Positions 1 through 11,021 of a stretch of 64,000 nucleotides of DNA are shown here, piece by piece. Source of the stretch: Clostridium acidisoli DSM 12555 (lineage in GTDB: Bacteria > Bacillota > Clostridia > Clostridiales > Clostridiaceae); the NCBI RefSeq assembly GCF_900176305.1, contig NZ_FWXH01000003.1, positions 372,001-436,000 on the forward strand, read 5' to 3'. The position numbers and the translations under genes were made by a program. Position 1 is the first letter of the stretch. Each line of letters begins with the position of its first letter. A model generated the notes under the pieces. It did not search any database, had not been told where the DNA came from, and was given only the letters and a program-made list of their open reading frames with translations.

Positions 1-106
1 AATAACTCCAGAAATTTTAATAGAGTTAGATAACTCTATTGAACAAGGCATGCATATTGATTCCATCCTTCATAAGATAAAAGAATCGGGTGAAAAGAAT
101 GATTAA
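1..106 (+). CDS. rbfA: Ribosome-binding factor A, 3' end (partial)
   Basis: Only the last 34 codons are in the window; the frame opens before base 1 and stops with TAA at 104-106. The tail reads PEILIELDNSIEQGMHIDSI, the pattern seen at the C-terminus of RbfA, a small KH-like factor that matures the 30S subunit. The next gene, nrnA, overlaps its stop. The order rbfA-nrnA-truB-ribF is the usual Firmicutes operon, which supports the call. The short length limits certainty. Confidence 0.8.
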   Translation, partial: ITPEILIELDNSIEQGMHIDSILHKIKESGEKND

Positions 107-1058
107 TGAAATAATACAAATGATCATGAAAAGTAATAAAATTGGAATTACTTTTCATGAATCTCCAGATGGAGATTCTCTTGGTAGTTCACTTGCACTT
201 TTAAATGCATTAAGATCTATAAACAAAATTGCATATATAATTTGCAAAGAGAAAATACCAGAGACATTTGTTTTTCTTCCATTAAGTGAGGAAATAGATG
301 GTGAATGTAGTGAAATATCAGAAGACACAGATTGTCTAATTACTTTAGACTGTGGGAATGTAGCGAGACTAAACTGTAATGCAGATTTTAATAATAGAAA
401 TTTTAAAATCATTAATATGGATCACCACTTATCAAATGACAAATTTGGAGACCTTAATTATGTTGATACAACATCAGCTTCAGTTGGTGAGATTATGTAT
501 AAACTTATTAATGAAATGAATATTGAAATAGATGATAATATTGCTACATGTATTTATACATCTATACTTACTGATACAGGATCTTTTAGACATTCAAATA
601 CAACATATTATACACATGAAATAGTAAGTAATTTAATTAAGGATACAGGTTTTGATTTTAGTTCCATTCATAGAAAAATATTTGATAACAAAAAGCTTGC
701 TATGATTAAATTACAAGGATTAATAATAGATGAACTTTATTTAATAAATAATGGCAGGCTTTGTGTTATGAAACTTACACAAAATATGTTAGAAAAAGTT
801 AAACTAGAAGAATGCAATAGTGCAGAGCTCATTTCTATTGGACTTAAAATTTCAGGTGTAGAAGCTGCAATTTTGATTAAGGAAAAAGACAATGTAGTAA
901 AAGTTAGTTTAAGATCAAAAGAATACGTTGATGTAAGAAAAATAGCTGAAAAGTATGGCGGTGGTGGGCATATAAGAGCTGCCGGACTAAAAATGGAGGC
1001 TTCAATTGATGAAGCAGAAAAATTGTTAATAAAAGATTTTGAAGAAGAGTTGATCTAA
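99..1058 (+). CDS. nrnA: DHH-family bifunctional oligoribonuclease / pAp phosphatase
   Basis: This 319-residue protein should degrade nanoRNA and 3'-phosphoadenosine 5'-phosphate in the cytoplasm. It shows the DHH phosphoesterase motifs in order: HESPDGDSLGS near the N-terminus, DCGN, DHHLSN in the middle, and the C-terminal DHHA1 substrate motif GGGGHIRAAG. A GTG at 90 would add three residues, but ATG 99 has a GGGTG sequence about six bases upstream, so I prefer it. It overlaps the end of rbfA and its TAA shares one base with the truB start, which indicates translational coupling in one operon. Confidence 0.92.
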   Translation: MINEIIQMIMKSNKIGITFHESPDGDSLGSSLALLNALRSINKIAYIICKEKIPETFVFLPLSEEIDGECSEISEDTDCLITLDCGNVARLNCNADFNNRNFKIINMDHHLSNDKFGDLNYVDTTSASVGEIMYKLINEMNIEIDDNIATCIYTSILTDTGSFRHSNTTYYTHEIVSNLIKDTGFDFSSIHRKIFDNKKLAMIKLQGLIIDELYLINNGRLCVMKLTQNMLEKVKLEECNSAELISIGLKISGVEAAILIKEKDNVVKVSLRSKEYVDVRKIAEKYGGGGHIRAAGLKMEASIDEAEKLLIKDFEEELI

Positions 1059-1930
1059 TGGATGGAATAATTAATATATATAAACCTGAGGGCATATCCT
1101 CTTTTGATGTTGTAAGAAACATAAGAAAACTATCTGGAATTAAAAAAGTTGGGCATACAGGCACCCTTGACCCCATGGCAAAGGGTGTTTTGCCAATATG
1201 TCTTGGAAAATCAACTAAAATTGTAGATTATATAATGAAGGATTTCAAGATATATAAGGCGGTTTTAAAATTAGGTGAAGTAAGTGATACTTATGACAGA
1301 GAGGGAAAAATAATTCAAAGTAGCAAAGTTGATGTAGATGAAAATGAGATTATAAGTGTTATAAATTCATTTATTGGAGAAATTGATCAAGTACCTCCAA
1401 TGTATTCTGCACTAAAGGTAAATGGAAAGCGCCTTTATGAGCTTGCAAGACAAGGCATAGAAATAGAAAGACAAAGTAGAAAAATAAATATATATGACAT
1501 AATTATAGAAGAAATAAATATACCTTATGTTACTTTTGAAGTAAAATGTTCAAAAGGTACTTATATTAGAAGCCTTTGTTATGATATAGGTGAAAAACTT
1601 AATTGTGGAGCTTTAATGTGGGACTTAGAAAGGGTGGCTACAGGTAAGTTTACAAAGGAAAATGCTATTAGGCTAGAAGACCTGAGCACAGATAATTTAG
1701 AAAAAAATTTAATTCCAATGGACAAAGCACTACATATGTATGATAAAATATACTTTGAAGAAGATGCTGAAAAGTTATTAGTAAATGGAGTCAACATAAA
1801 AGATAAAACTTTTATTGCCGACATAAAAACAGATATTATATATAGAGTGTATCTTAAAAATGATAAATTTATTGGATTAGGCATGAAAAATGAATTTGGA
1901 TTTAAAATAATTAAATTACTGTTAGTTTAG
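1058..1930 (+). CDS. truB: tRNA pseudouridine(55) synthase
   Basis: TruB converts U55 of the tRNA T-loop to pseudouridine. The 290-residue protein has the family signature GHTGTLDPMAKGVLP with the catalytic aspartate at residue 38, followed by the tRNA-binding core (PPMYSALKVNGKRLYELAR and KCSKGTYIRSL). Its length is normal for the short Firmicutes form with a small C-terminal PUA-like region. The start codon overlaps the nrnA stop (TAATG), and ribF begins 12 bases downstream, so it is inside the rbfA-nrnA-truB-ribF operon. Confidence 0.97.
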   Translation: MDGIINIYKPEGISSFDVVRNIRKLSGIKKVGHTGTLDPMAKGVLPICLGKSTKIVDYIMKDFKIYKAVLKLGEVSDTYDREGKIIQSSKVDVDENEIISVINSFIGEIDQVPPMYSALKVNGKRLYELARQGIEIERQSRKINIYDIIIEEINIPYVTFEVKCSKGTYIRSLCYDIGEKLNCGALMWDLERVATGKFTKENAIRLEDLSTDNLEKNLIPMDKALHMYDKIYFEEDAEKLLVNGVNIKDKTFIADIKTDIIYRVYLKNDKFIGLGMKNEFGFKIIKLLLV

Positions 1931-1942
1931 GAGTACAATGTT

Positions 1943-2869
1943 ATGGTTATAAATGATAATTTTAATATTAAATTAAAGGATAAAACTTTTATTGCGCTAG
2001 GAAGTTTCGATGGTCTACACTTAGGACATTTGGCTTTAATTAATAAGGCAATTGAACTCGCAAAGATAAATAATGTTAAAAGTATGGTAAATACATTTGT
2101 AAATCATCCATTATCTATTATTGATAACACTAAAGTACCTAAGCTTATAATGTCAAACGAGACAAAAATTGAAATTCTAGAGGATATAGGAATTGATATA
2201 ATAAACTTTATGACTTTTGATGAAAATTTTAAAGACATGTCTCCAGAGGATTATATTCTTAACCTCATAAATCATTATAATGCAATTGGCTTTGTTGTTG
2301 GATTTAACCATAGATTTGGAAGTAAAAATAAAGGTGATGTTGAACTTTTAAAAGAGCTTAGCATTAAATATAATTTTAATCTTCATATAGTGGAACCTGT
2401 AAAATATAGTGATGAAACAATTAGTAGTACAAGGATAAGAGAAAAAATTGCAAGTGGAAATGTTGAATGTGGTAATAAAATGCTTTTTAGACCATTTATG
2501 CTAAATGGGAAAGTTGTTGAAGGAAAAAAAATAGGCAGCACTGTTCTTGGTTTTCCAACTGCTAATTTAGAATACAATGACAAATTTATATTGCCAAGGC
2601 AAGGCGTATACTATTCTGGGGTAAAATATAAAAATAAATTGTATAAAGGAATAACAAGCATAGGTACAAATCCAACTATTGAAGGTATAAATAAACTAAC
2701 TATAGAAACATATATTCTAGATTTTAATCTTAATATATATGGGGAAACTATAGAGTTGTATTTTTTTAATAGAATAAGAGGCATGATTAAATTTAATTCA
2801 TTAGGTGAATTAATTGCTCAAATGGAAAAAGATAAAAATTTTGCAAAAGAGCAAAATTTAGAAATCTAA
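1943..2869 (+). CDS. ribF: Bifunctional riboflavin kinase / FAD synthetase
   Basis: RibF phosphorylates riboflavin to FMN and adenylylates FMN to FAD. The N-terminal nucleotidyltransferase half has GSFDGLHLGHLALI and the later ISSTRIR motif. The C-terminal kinase half (from about residue 180) has GKVVEGKKIGSTVLGFPTAN and GVTSIGTNPT-like segments. At 308 residues it is full length. ATG 1943 follows TTAGGAGTACA, a good ribosome binding site. It closes the truB-ribF unit; rpsO downstream has its own promoter. Confidence 0.96.
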   Translation: MVINDNFNIKLKDKTFIALGSFDGLHLGHLALINKAIELAKINNVKSMVNTFVNHPLSIIDNTKVPKLIMSNETKIEILEDIGIDIINFMTFDENFKDMSPEDYILNLINHYNAIGFVVGFNHRFGSKNKGDVELLKELSIKYNFNLHIVEPVKYSDETISSTRIREKIASGNVECGNKMLFRPFMLNGKVVEGKKIGSTVLGFPTANLEYNDKFILPRQGVYYSGVKYKNKLYKGITSIGTNPTIEGINKLTIETYILDFNLNIYGETIELYFFNRIRGMIKFNSLGELIAQMEKDKNFAKEQNLEI

Positions 2870-2890
2870 CTTGATTATTGCAAAAAATGA

Positions 2891-2919
2891 TTTACAAGTA
2901 AATTTACTTTTGTTATAAT
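2891..2919 (+). promoter_or_regulatory. Sigma-A type promoter of rpsO
   Basis: TTTACA (2891-2896) and TATAAT (2914-2919) are separated by exactly 17 bases in the ribF-rpsO gap. Transcription would start near 2926 and give a leader of about 75 bases before rpsO. This is read from the sequence only. Confidence 0.75.
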
Positions 2920-2932
2920 TATATGCGAGATC

Positions 2933-2985
2933 CTTATCCTAAGATTATCGACTAACCGACGATATTCTTGGAATATGGGGATAAT
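2933..2985 (+). promoter_or_regulatory. Structured 5' leader of rpsO, candidate S15 autoregulatory RNA
   Basis: The leader folds as a two-tier hairpin. TTATCC (2934-2939) pairs with GGATAA (2979-2984), and AAGATTATCG (2941-2950) pairs with CGATATTCTT (2960-2969) with one mismatch. The fold ends just before the GGAGGTG ribosome binding site. Ribosomal protein S15 is known to repress its own mRNA through leader structures in several phyla, so autoregulation is the natural inference. The exact class is not established here. Confidence 0.55.
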
Positions 2986-3001
2986 ATTTTGGAGGTGCGA
3001 A

Positions 3002-3268
3002 ATGGATAGAGAAACAAAGGACAGAATCATTAAGGAAAATGCTACACATGAAGGAGATACTGGTTCACCAGAAGTTCAAATAGCATTATTAACAGAAAGA
3101 ATTAATCACTTAAATCAGGATCACTTTAATGTTCATAAAAAAGATCATCATTCAAAAAGAGGTCTTATTATGATGGTAGGTAGAAGAAGAGGACTTTTGA
3201 ACTACTTAATGAAAGAAGATATCGAAAGATATCGTGCTATTGTTAAAAAACTTGGATTAAGAAAGTAA
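3002..3268 (+). CDS. rpsO: 30S ribosomal protein S15
   Basis: S15 binds 16S rRNA early in 30S assembly. The 88-residue protein has the family features [16 protein letters not shown], the [15 protein letters not shown] segment and the LLNYL...[12 protein letters not shown] tail. An upstream in-frame ATG at 2975 lies before the GGAGGTGCGAA ribosome binding site, so ATG 3002 is the true start and gives the standard length. The gene has its own promoter, a structured leader and an intrinsic terminator. As in most bacteria it is followed by pnp. Confidence 0.98.
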   Translation: MDRETKDRIIKENATHEGDTGSPEVQIALLTERINHLNQDHFNVHKKDHHSKRGLIMMVGRRRGLLNYLMKEDIERYRAIVKKLGLRK

Positions 3269-3274
3269 TTATTG

Positions 3275-3302
3275 GAGCGGTTTAATACCGCTCTATTATT
3301 TT
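3275..3302 (+). terminator. Intrinsic terminator after rpsO
   Basis: GAGCGGT and ACCGCTC form a seven-pair stem around a TTAAT loop, followed by a T-rich tail. It begins six bases after the rpsO stop. Confidence 0.85.
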
Positions 3303-3379
3303 ACTAAATGTTATTTTACATATAAACAATAATATTTTACAATAATATAATTGAAATTAATTTTGAGGAGGTAAGATGA

Positions 3380-5494
3380 ATGAACAATGTACTAGAAACT
3401 GAGATAGCTGGAAGAAAACTTAAAATCGAACTCGGTAATATAGGAATGCTTTCAAATTGTGCTATGTTTATAAGCTATGGTGAAACTGTAATATTAGTAA
3501 ATGTTAATGCGTCACAATCACCTAGAGCTGGTATCGATTTCTTCCCATTAAGTGTCGAATATGAAGAAAGGTTGTACTCAGTAGGTAAAATACCTGGTGG
3601 CTTCATAAAAAGAGAAGGTAGAGCGTCTGAAAAAGCAATACTTCATGCAAGAGCAATAGATAGACCATTAAGACCACTTTTTCCAAAGGGATATAGAAAT
3701 GATGTTCAAATTGTTTGTACAATAGTATCTGTAGAACAAGACAATGCACCAGATATTCTTGCTATGAATGGAGCATCTATGGCATTATGTCTTTCAAGTA
3801 TACCTTTTAGCATACCAGTTGGAACAGTTGCAGTAGGACTAATTGATGATGAATTTATAATAAATCCTACTGAAGAACAAAGAAAAGTAAGTTCTTTAAA
3901 TTTAACTGTATGTGCTACAAAAGAAAGAATAATGATGATTGAAGCTGGTGGAGATGAAATACCAGAAGACGTTATGATAAAGGCAATAGATTTTGGCTTT
4001 AATGCTTGTCAAAAAATTGTTGAATTCCAAGAAGAAGCTATGAAGAAATTTGGCAAAGAAAAAGATATACCAGAATTGCACGTAGTTGATGAGGAAGTAG
4101 AAAAAGATGTTAAAGCTTTTGCTTTTGATATGCTAAAAGAAGCTATGTATATTACTGATAGAGATAAGAGAAATGAAGTCTTAAAAGATATAAATAATAA
4201 GATAAAAGAAGAATTTGGTGAAAAATATCCAGACAGTTCAGCTGACATAGGCGATATAGTTTATGGTATTCAGAAAAAAGTTGTAAGGAACATGCTTTTA
4301 AATGAGGGAAGAAGACCAGATGGCAGAGGATTTAAAGAAATTAGAAAAATAAGCTGTGATGTTGGAATTTTACCTAGAACACATGGAACTGGATTATTTA
4401 CAAGAGGATTAACTCAAGTAATGACTGTTGCAACAATTGGTGCATTAGGAGATGTACAAATTCTTGATGGACTTGGAACAGAGGAATCTAAGAGATATAT
4501 GCATCATTATAATTTCCCAGCATATTCAACTGGAGAAGTTAAACCATTAAGAGGACCAGGAAGAAGAGAGATAGGTCATGGAGCTTTAGCAGAAAAAGCA
4601 CTTGAACCATTAATACCTTCTGAAGAGGAATTCCCATATACAATAAGACTTGTATCAGAAGTTCTAAGCTCAAATGGATCAACTTCACAGGCAAGTGTAT
4701 GTGGAAGCACATTGGCATTACTTGATGCAGGAGTTCCAATAAAAAGACCAGCAGCAGGAATAGCTATGGGACTTATCACAAGTGAAGACTTATCAGAAGA
4801 AGAAGTAATTACTGATATTCAAGGACTTGAAGATTTCTTTGGTGATATGGACTTTAAAGTTGCAGGAACTACTGAAGGAATAACTTCTATTCAAGTTGAT
4901 ACAAAAATACATGGACTTTCAAAAAACTGTGTTGAAAAAGCAATAACTGGCGCAAGAGTTGCTAGACTTAGTATACTTGAAAAGATTAATGCTTGTATTA
5001 GTGCTCCAAGAGAAGAAATGTCTCAGTATGCACCTAGGGTTTACAAAATACACATTGATCCTGAAAAAATTAGAGATGTAATTGGTGCTGGTGGTAAAAC
5101 TATTAATAAAATAATAGCGGAGACTGGAGTTAAAATTGACATTAAAGAAGATGGAACAGTTTTTGTTATGTCAAGTGAAAGTGAAAGCGCTAAAAAAGCC
5201 CTTAAAATAATAGATGATTTGACAAGAGAAATTAAACCAGGAGAAATATATCTAGGTAAAGTAACAAAAACAACTAATTTTGGTGCTTTTGTTGAAATAA
5301 TTACTGGAAAAGAAGGTTTGGTTCATATTTCTAAGCTTGATGTAAATAGAGTTAATAAAGTTGAAGATATTGTTTCTGTAGGAGATGAAATATTAGTAAA
5401 AGTTACTGATATTGATAACCAAGGCAGAATTAATCTTTCTAGAAAAGATGCAATTAAGGACTCAGAAGAAAAGCAAGATGAAACTGAAAAGTAA
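3380..5494 (+). CDS. pnp: Polyribonucleotide nucleotidyltransferase (PNPase)
   Basis: PNPase degrades RNA 3' to 5' using phosphate, as a trimer. The 704-residue protein has two RNase PH-like halves; the second carries [11 protein letters not shown] and the [15 protein letters not shown] catalytic region. A KH domain ([15 protein letters not shown], about residue 565) and an S1 domain ([20 protein letters not shown], about 625) follow. The length is typical. ATG 3380 follows GAGGAGGTAAG; the ATG at 3376 is out of frame. It sits between rpsO and the ylmC-type gene, with terminators on both sides. Confidence 0.98.
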   Translation: MNNVLETEIAGRKLKIELGNIGMLSNCAMFISYGETVILVNVNASQSPRAGIDFFPLSVEYEERLYSVGKIPGGFIKREGRASEKAILHARAIDRPLRPLFPKGYRNDVQIVCTIVSVEQDNAPDILAMNGASMALCLSSIPFSIPVGTVAVGLIDDEFIINPTEEQRKVSSLNLTVCATKERIMMIEAGGDEIPEDVMIKAIDFGFNACQKIVEFQEEAMKKFGKEKDIPELHVVDEEVEKDVKAFAFDMLKEAMYITDRDKRNEVLKDINNKIKEEFGEKYPDSSADIGDIVYGIQKKVVRNMLLNEGRRPDGRGFKEIRKISCDVGILPRTHGTGLFTRGLTQVMTVATIGALGDVQILDGLGTEESKRYMHHYNFPAYSTGEVKPLRGPGRREIGHGALAEKALEPLIPSEEEFPYTIRLVSEVLSSNGSTSQASVCGSTLALLDAGVPIKRPAAGIAMGLITSEDLSEEEVITDIQGLEDFFGDMDFKVAGTTEGITSIQVDTKIHGLSKNCVEKAITGARVARLSILEKINACISAPREEMSQYAPRVYKIHIDPEKIRDVIGAGGKTINKIIAETGVKIDIKEDGTVFVMSSESESAKKALKIIDDLTREIKPGEIYLGKVTKTTNFGAFVEIITGKEGLVHISKLDVNRVNKVEDIVSVGDEILVKVTDIDNQGRINLSRKDAIKDSEEKQDETEK

Positions 5495-5502
5495 CTAAAA
5501 TA

Positions 5503-5528
5503 GAAGGGCATTTGCCTTTTTATTTTTT
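5503..5528 (+). terminator. Intrinsic terminator after pnp
   Basis: AAGGGCA and TGCCTTT form a short stem with a two-base loop, directly followed by a long T-rich run. Confidence 0.75.
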
Positions 5529-5611
5529 TATTATCTATTTTATTGTAATTACTTATAGAAAATAATCATATGTATTATATATGATTATTATTTTATTTTG
5601 GGGTGATTAAT

Positions 5612-5887
5612 GTGGAAGATAATATAAAACTTTATAGTGAGATAGAAAAATATGAAATTATTAATATAAATGATGGTGAGAAGTATTCAATTGTTTCAAA
5701 TAATGATATAATAATAGACGAAAATGGAAATATGAAATTATTAGTATTAAATGAAAACTATTCAGGGGTAAGTTTTTTTAAGAGAAGTAATTTCTCAGAG
5801 GTACCATGGGACTACGTAAAAAAAATCGGTACAAAAACAGTAATAATAGATATAGATGAAAGTGAAATAAAAAAAAATAATTTGTAA
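5612..5887 (+). CDS. YlmC/YmxH-family PRC-barrel sporulation-associated protein
   Basis: This is a 91-residue single PRC-barrel protein. The run EIININDGEKYSIVSNNDII, then an acidic turn, FFKRSNFSEVPWDYVKKIG and VIID is the YlmC/YmxH family pattern. Members are small proteins conserved in endospore formers; their biochemical role is unknown. A GTG at 5603 is in frame, but GGGGTG at 5600-5605 places the better start at GTG 5612. It lies alone between the pnp terminator and tepA, the usual Clostridium neighbourhood. Confidence 0.75.
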   Translation: MEDNIKLYSEIEKYEIININDGEKYSIVSNNDIIIDENGNMKLLVLNENYSGVSFFKRSNFSEVPWDYVKKIGTKTVIIDIDESEIKKNNL

Positions 5888-5942
5888 TATGTATAAAAAT
5901 CCGCCTAATTGAACAAAATAATGTAATTAGGAGGGGATATTT

Positions 5943-6641
5943 ATGACAAAATCAAAAAGCAAAAAAGAGGAAATAAAAAATTCAGATAAAGATACAGATG
6001 ATAGCTTGGAAAATGGGTTACCTGATTTACCAGAAGATAATGAAAATGATAGAATATATGTATTGCCAATTATAGGTCAAATAGAAGGTCATACAAATCT
6101 TCCACCACAAAGTAAAACCACCAAATATGAGCACGTTATACCTCAACTAGTTGCAGTAGAGAAAAGCAAAACAGTGGAGGGATTAATTATAATTTTGAAT
6201 ACTATTGGTGGAGATGTGGAAGCGGGTCTTGCTATTGCTGAAATGATAAGCAGTTTAAGTAAGCCAACAGTTTCACTTGTTATAGGAGGAGGACACTCTA
6301 TAGGGGTTCCACTTGCAACAGCTGCCGATTACTCATTTATATCTCCAAGTGCAACAATGATACTTCATCCTATAAGAATGAATGGTTTAATAATTGGAGT
6401 ATCTCAAACCTTTCAATATTTTAATAAAATGCAACAGAGGATAATTGAATTTATAACTAGAACTTCAAATATTGATGAAAAAACTTTTAAAAGGTTAATG
6501 GTAGAAACGGATGAATTATTAAATGATATGGGAACTATACTTATTGGTAAGCAGGCTGTTAACTATGGATTGATAGATGAAGTCGGAGGAATAAAAGAGG
6601 CCTTGGATAAACTGGAACAGATGATTCAAAAAAAACCATAG
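5943..6641 (+). CDS. tepA: ClpP-like serine protease TepA/YmfB, translocation-enhancing protein
   Basis: This 232-residue protein belongs to the ClpP/crotonase fold. It shows [17 protein letters not shown] (oxyanion region), [14 protein letters not shown] with the nucleophilic serine, and [10 protein letters not shown] with the catalytic histidine. The N-terminal 35 residues are acidic and lysine-rich with no family motif. TepA was described in Bacillus as affecting protein export and is linked to sporulation. The gene lies just upstream of ftsK/spoIIIE as in other Firmicutes. ATG 5943 follows GGAGGGGATATTT. Confidence 0.85.
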   Translation: MTKSKSKKEEIKNSDKDTDDSLENGLPDLPEDNENDRIYVLPIIGQIEGHTNLPPQSKTTKYEHVIPQLVAVEKSKTVEGLIIILNTIGGDVEAGLAIAEMISSLSKPTVSLVIGGGHSIGVPLATAADYSFISPSATMILHPIRMNGLIIGVSQTFQYFNKMQQRIIEFITRTSNIDEKTFKRLMVETDELLNDMGTILIGKQAVNYGLIDEVGGIKEALDKLEQMIQKKP

Positions 6642-6655
6642 GAAATCCTATGGTT
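6634..6655 (+). terminator. Hairpin overlapping the tepA stop, possible terminator
   Basis: AACCATAGGA and TCCTATGGTT form a perfect ten-pair stem with a two-base loop, and the tepA TAG is inside the left arm. The tail is only moderately T-rich, so it may attenuate rather than fully terminate before ftsK. Confidence 0.5.
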
Positions 6656-6708
6656 ATTATATTTATATAAATATTATCTTAAGAAGAATACCATGGGGGT
6701 GAGATGTT

Positions 6709-8937
6709 TTGCAAAAAAGGCGGACGAACAAAAAAGATAAAGAGTCTATAAAATCAACCTTGTATTGTGATATAGCAGGAGTAGTTATGTTATGTTTGGG
6801 CTTTTTTACATTTTTCAGCCTCTTCTTTACAAATACAAGTGGAATTTTAGGAAAAGGTATGAGAAAATTATTATTTACAGTAATAGGATTAGGCGCATAT
6901 TTATTTCCATTCATAATTATAATAGTGGGAATATCTTATATAATAAAAAAAGGGAATATAGAATTTAGTAGAAAATTTTATGGAATAATGCTATTAATAA
7001 TAAATAGCTTAATGCTTATTACATTTATAAATTTAAATAAATACTATGTTAGTGGACAAGTACTAGATGGTATAAATAAAATATATACTTCTGATAATAC
7101 ATTTCATGGAGGTATAATATGCTATTTAATTGATATACCAATATTAAATTTATTAGGAAAAGGAAGTTTTGTATTATTCGTTTGTATATATTTAGTATCT
7201 TTCATACTTATATCTAGAAAGTCTTTAAGAGATATTTTTGTCTTAGTATTCAATAGATATAAGCCCATTCCAAAAGATGTAGATCAGAAGGAAAATACAA
7301 AGGTAATAAAAGATGATGGAGAAAAATTTATAAAAGATACTGTAAGTAAAATAAAAATTTTAGATTTTATGAAAAATGACGGAGATATTACTAATAAGAC
7401 AAATGATAATACAGAAATAAAAATAAAAGATAGTAATGATAATGATGAAACAAAAGATAATATAAGTAAACAATTGGAAAAAGAAATAGAAAATAACTCA
7501 AGTGCCAATATAGCTGGTGAGTATTCTTTTCCTAAAGTTGAACTTTTGAATGAAAACAATTTAAATAAACTAAAAAAGAGTGATAAAAAAGATTTATTAA
7601 TTAGTGCTACTAAATTAACAGACACTTTAAACAGTTTTGGTGTGGAGGCAAAGGTAGTTCAAGTTACTAAAGGACCATCAGTAACAAGGTTTGAGTTGCA
7701 GCCAAGTGCAGGGGTTAAAGTAAGCAAAATAGTTAATTTATCAGACGATATAGCTTTAAATTTGGCAGCATCAGGTGTACGTATCGAGGCACCTATACCT
7801 GGAAAATCAGCAGTAGGAATAGAAGTTCCTAATAAAGAACTAACACCAGTGTATATGAGAGAAGTAATCGAATCAGAAAAATTCTTTAATTCTAAGGCTA
7901 AACTTGCATTTTGCCTTGGAAAGGATATAGGTGGGAACTGTGTGGTATCAGATTTAAGTAAAATGCCACATGTACTTATTGCTGGAGCTACTGGATCAGG
8001 AAAAAGTGTATGTATAAATACTTTAATATTGAGTTTGTTATACAAATATAATCCTGAAGAAGTTAAATTACTTATGATTGATCCAAAAGTTGTTGAATTA
8101 AATATCTATAATGGTATACCGCATCTTTTGATTCCTGTTGTTACAGAACCTAAAAAAGCAGCTGGAGCCTTAAGCTGGGCTGTAAATGAGATGACTAAAC
8201 GTTATAAGATATTTGCAGATAACAATGTAAGAAATATTGAGGGCTATAATGAGCTGTTTAATAAAGGAAAAGTAGAAAGCAAATTGCCTTGTATTGTTAT
8301 AATAATAGATGAGTTAGCAGATCTTATGATTGTATGTCCTAATGATGTAGAAGATTACATAGGAAGACTTGCTCAAATGGCAAGAGCTGCAGGTATGCAT
8401 CTTGTAATTGCAACTCAAAGACCATCCGTTGATGTTATTACTGGGGTAATTAAAGCAAATATACCATCAAGAATCTCATTTGCAGTTTCAAGTCAAATAG
8501 ATTCTAGGACTATATTAGACAGTTCTGGAGCTGAAAAGCTTCTTGGAAAGGGTGATATGCTTTTTTATCCTGTAGGAGAGTCTAAACCAATGAGAATACA
8601 GGGTGCTTTTGTTTCAGAAGAAGAGGTTGAAAAAGTTGTAGGTTTTATTAAAGATCAAACTTCTAGCACAAACTATAAAGAAGATATTATTGAAGAAATA
8701 AACAATAGCTCTTTAGGAAATAAAGATGGAGATGAAGATGAACTTTTAAATGAAGCTATAAAAATAGTAGTTGAAGCAAATCAAGCATCCACTTCATTAA
8801 TACAAAGAAGGCTTCGTATTGGTTATAATAGAGCAGCTAGGATTATGGAACAATTAGAAGAAAAGAATATTATATCTAAGCGAGATGGAAGTAAACCTAG
8901 AAATATATTAGTAGATAAGAGTGAAATAGAGCTATAG
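6709..8937 (+). CDS. FtsK/SpoIIIE-family DNA translocase
   Basis: This membrane-anchored hexameric ATPase pumps chromosomal DNA through the division or sporulation septum. Four hydrophobic helices fill the first 180 residues. A charged, poorly conserved linker follows to about residue 270. The motor has Walker A GATGSGKS (about residue 425) and Walker [12 protein letters not shown]. The last 65 residues form the gamma winged-helix domain ([21 protein letters not shown]), which reads orientation signals. The start is TTG 6709 after GGGGGTGAG. Whether it acts as FtsK or SpoIIIE cannot be told from sequence. Confidence 0.95.
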   Translation: MQKRRTNKKDKESIKSTLYCDIAGVVMLCLGFFTFFSLFFTNTSGILGKGMRKLLFTVIGLGAYLFPFIIIIVGISYIIKKGNIEFSRKFYGIMLLIINSLMLITFINLNKYYVSGQVLDGINKIYTSDNTFHGGIICYLIDIPILNLLGKGSFVLFVCIYLVSFILISRKSLRDIFVLVFNRYKPIPKDVDQKENTKVIKDDGEKFIKDTVSKIKILDFMKNDGDITNKTNDNTEIKIKDSNDNDETKDNISKQLEKEIENNSSANIAGEYSFPKVELLNENNLNKLKKSDKKDLLISATKLTDTLNSFGVEAKVVQVTKGPSVTRFELQPSAGVKVSKIVNLSDDIALNLAASGVRIEAPIPGKSAVGIEVPNKELTPVYMREVIESEKFFNSKAKLAFCLGKDIGGNCVVSDLSKMPHVLIAGATGSGKSVCINTLILSLLYKYNPEEVKLLMIDPKVVELNIYNGIPHLLIPVVTEPKKAAGALSWAVNEMTKRYKIFADNNVRNIEGYNELFNKGKVESKLPCIVIIIDELADLMIVCPNDVEDYIGRLAQMARAAGMHLVIATQRPSVDVITGVIKANIPSRISFAVSSQIDSRTILDSSGAEKLLGKGDMLFYPVGESKPMRIQGAFVSEEEVEKVVGFIKDQTSSTNYKEDIIEEINNSSLGNKDGDEDELLNEAIKIVVEANQASTSLIQRRLRIGYNRAARIMEQLEEKNIISKRDGSKPRNILVDKSEIEL

Positions 8938-9085
8938 AAAAATTTGAAGGCAATATATGTAATAAAATTTATCTTGTGAAATTGTATTTTTAGTTATATT
9001 ATTATTAATAGCATATTTAAAAAGGTTACACAACATAGCAAAGTATATTATAGCTATGTAGCTAAAGAGATACAGGAGGTTTGAC

Positions 9086-10423
9086 GTGAATAAACTAAAA
9101 TTTGGAGTTGTAAGCCTAGGGTGTGACAAGAATAGGATTGATACAGAAACTATACTTGGCAAAGTAAAGAACAATTTTGAAATTGTTAATGACCCAAAAC
9201 TTGCGGATATAATAATGGTAAATACTTGTGGATTTATAGAAGCTTCAAAACAAGAATCCATAGACACTATCTTAGAAATGGCGGAATATAAAAATAAATA
9301 CAATTGCAAAATGCTTATTGGTACAGGATGTTTAACTCAAAGATATGGGGACGAACTTTTGGGATTGATGCCAGAACTAGATGCCATTTTAGGAGTAAAT
9401 GACTATGAAAAGTTGGGTTCAGTTATTGAAAACTTTTTTAATAAAGGTGATAAGCAGATCTTATGCAATTTTAGTGATGAAAATATAAATGAAGGAGAAA
9501 GAGTAATAACAACAGGTACATTTAGTGCATATGTTAGGATTTCAGAAGGTTGTAATAATTTCTGTACATATTGTATAATACCTAAAATCAGAGGAAAATA
9601 CAGAAGCAGACATATTGAAGATATAGTAAATGAATGTAAATCTCTTGCAGATCAAGGTATAAAAGAAATCATTTTAGTTGCACAGGACACCACAAAATAT
9701 GGTGTTGATATTTATAATAAAAAAACTCTTCCAAAACTTCTTAGGGAAATATCAAAGATTAAATCCATTGAATGGATAAGACTTCTTTATTGTTATCCAG
9801 AGGAGATTACAGATGAATTAATAGATGAAATATACACCAATGATAAAATATGCAAATATATAGATATGCCAATACAGCATATAAGTAACAGTATACTAAG
9901 AAGAATGAAGAGAAGAACAGAAAAAGAAGAAATAATTAAGAATATATATAAAATAAAACAAAAAATTAAAGACATAACAATTAGAACATCATTAATAGTA
10001 GGTTTTCCAGGGGAAACAAAAGCAGATTTTGATGAACTTAAAGAATTTATAAAACTTATTAAGTTTGATAAACTTGGTGTTTTTAAGTATTCAAGAGAAG
10101 AGGATACTGAGGCCTATGACATGCCAAACCAAATCGATGAAAGTGTTAAGGAAGAAAGATTTAACGATTTAATGATTTTACAACAAGAAATATCAAAAAA
10201 TATCAACAAGGGAAAAATTGAAAACATATATAAGGTAATTGTAGAAGGAAAAAATGATGAGTTTTGGTATGGAAGAAGTTTTGAGATTGCACCTGAAATA
10301 GATGGTGAAATATTTTTCAAGTGTGATAAAATAATAGACATAGGTAGTTATGTGAATGTTAAGATTATAGACAGTCTAGAATATGATTTAATAGGGGTTG
10401 TATGCGATGAATCTTGCGAATAA
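9086..10423 (+). CDS. rimO: Ribosomal protein S12 methylthiotransferase
   Basis: RimO is a radical-SAM enzyme that adds a methylthio group to an aspartate of ribosomal protein S12. The N-terminal MTTase domain has [10 protein letters not shown] and [15 protein letters not shown] with conserved cysteines for the first 4Fe-4S cluster. The radical-SAM motif is [16 protein letters not shown] (about residue 155). A TRAM-like domain closes the 445 residues. The start is GTG 9086 after AGGAGGTTTGAC. The preceding 148-base gap holds an ACATAGC/GCTATGT inverted repeat near 9033-9059 of unknown role. Its end overlaps pgsA. Confidence 0.95.
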   Translation: MNKLKFGVVSLGCDKNRIDTETILGKVKNNFEIVNDPKLADIIMVNTCGFIEASKQESIDTILEMAEYKNKYNCKMLIGTGCLTQRYGDELLGLMPELDAILGVNDYEKLGSVIENFFNKGDKQILCNFSDENINEGERVITTGTFSAYVRISEGCNNFCTYCIIPKIRGKYRSRHIEDIVNECKSLADQGIKEIILVAQDTTKYGVDIYNKKTLPKLLREISKIKSIEWIRLLYCYPEEITDELIDEIYTNDKICKYIDMPIQHISNSILRRMKRRTEKEEIIKNIYKIKQKIKDITIRTSLIVGFPGETKADFDELKEFIKLIKFDKLGVFKYSREEDTEAYDMPNQIDESVKEERFNDLMILQQEISKNINKGKIENIYKVIVEGKNDEFWYGRSFEIAPEIDGEIFFKCDKIIDIGSYVNVKIIDSLEYDLIGVVCDESCE

Positions 10424-10991
10424 ACTTACATTAATAAGAATAATATTAGTTCCCGTATTTTTAATTTTTATAGCAGTAAAAAGCATACCATATGGTAGCG
10501 TTATTGCCACAGTGGTATTTATTATAGCTGCACTTACAGATAAGTTAGATGGTTATATTGCTAGAAGCAGAAATCAAATAACTAGGTTTGGAAAGCTTAT
10601 GGATCCTCTAGCAGATAAACTTTTAGTATCAGCAGCTTTGGTTTCATTAGTTGAGTTTCACATACTAAGCAGCTGGATTGCTATTATAATTATTGCTAGG
10701 GAATTTGCAGTAACTGGGCTTAGATCAATAGCGGCTGCAGAAGGAATTGTACTTGCTGCAAGTAAGTGGGGAAAATTAAAAACAGTCATACAAATAATTG
10801 CTATTTTGTTAGCACTTCTAAAATTAAACTTTAGAAGTATAAAGGTTTTGCATCATGCGTTGCCGATTAATGTATTTATGAATTTCAAAATAACATCAAA
10901 TGTTGTAATGTATATTGCTGTAATAGTAACTATATTATCTGGTGTAGATTATTTTGTTAAAAACAAAGAAGTAATACGTTCAGACAGATGA
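10407..10991 (+). CDS. pgsA: CDP-diacylglycerol-glycerol-3-phosphate 3-phosphatidyltransferase
   Basis: PgsA makes phosphatidylglycerol phosphate in the membrane. The CDP-alcohol phosphotransferase motif is complete: DKLDGYIAR, then a glycine and DPLADK, giving the D-DG-AR-G-D-D pattern. About four to five hydrophobic helices span its 194 residues. An in-frame TTG at 10398 exists, but ATG 10407 sits at the right distance from AGGGG and is preferred. The gene overlaps rimO by 17 bases, indicating coupled translation. Confidence 0.95.
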   Translation: MNLANKLTLIRIILVPVFLIFIAVKSIPYGSVIATVVFIIAALTDKLDGYIARSRNQITRFGKLMDPLADKLLVSAALVSLVEFHILSSWIAIIIIAREFAVTGLRSIAAAEGIVLAASKWGKLKTVIQIIAILLALLKLNFRSIKVLHHALPINVFMNFKITSNVVMYIAVIVTILSGVDYFVKNKEVIRSDR

Positions 10992-11021
10992 ATAAAAATT
11001 AATAAGGTGGACATAATTCAC

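Noticed and set aside
7284-7625. Long minus-strand frames inside ftsK, PKS, NRPS and other genes
   Set aside because: They are antisense shadows of strongly coding AT-rich genes and show only low-complexity serine/leucine/phenylalanine-rich translations.
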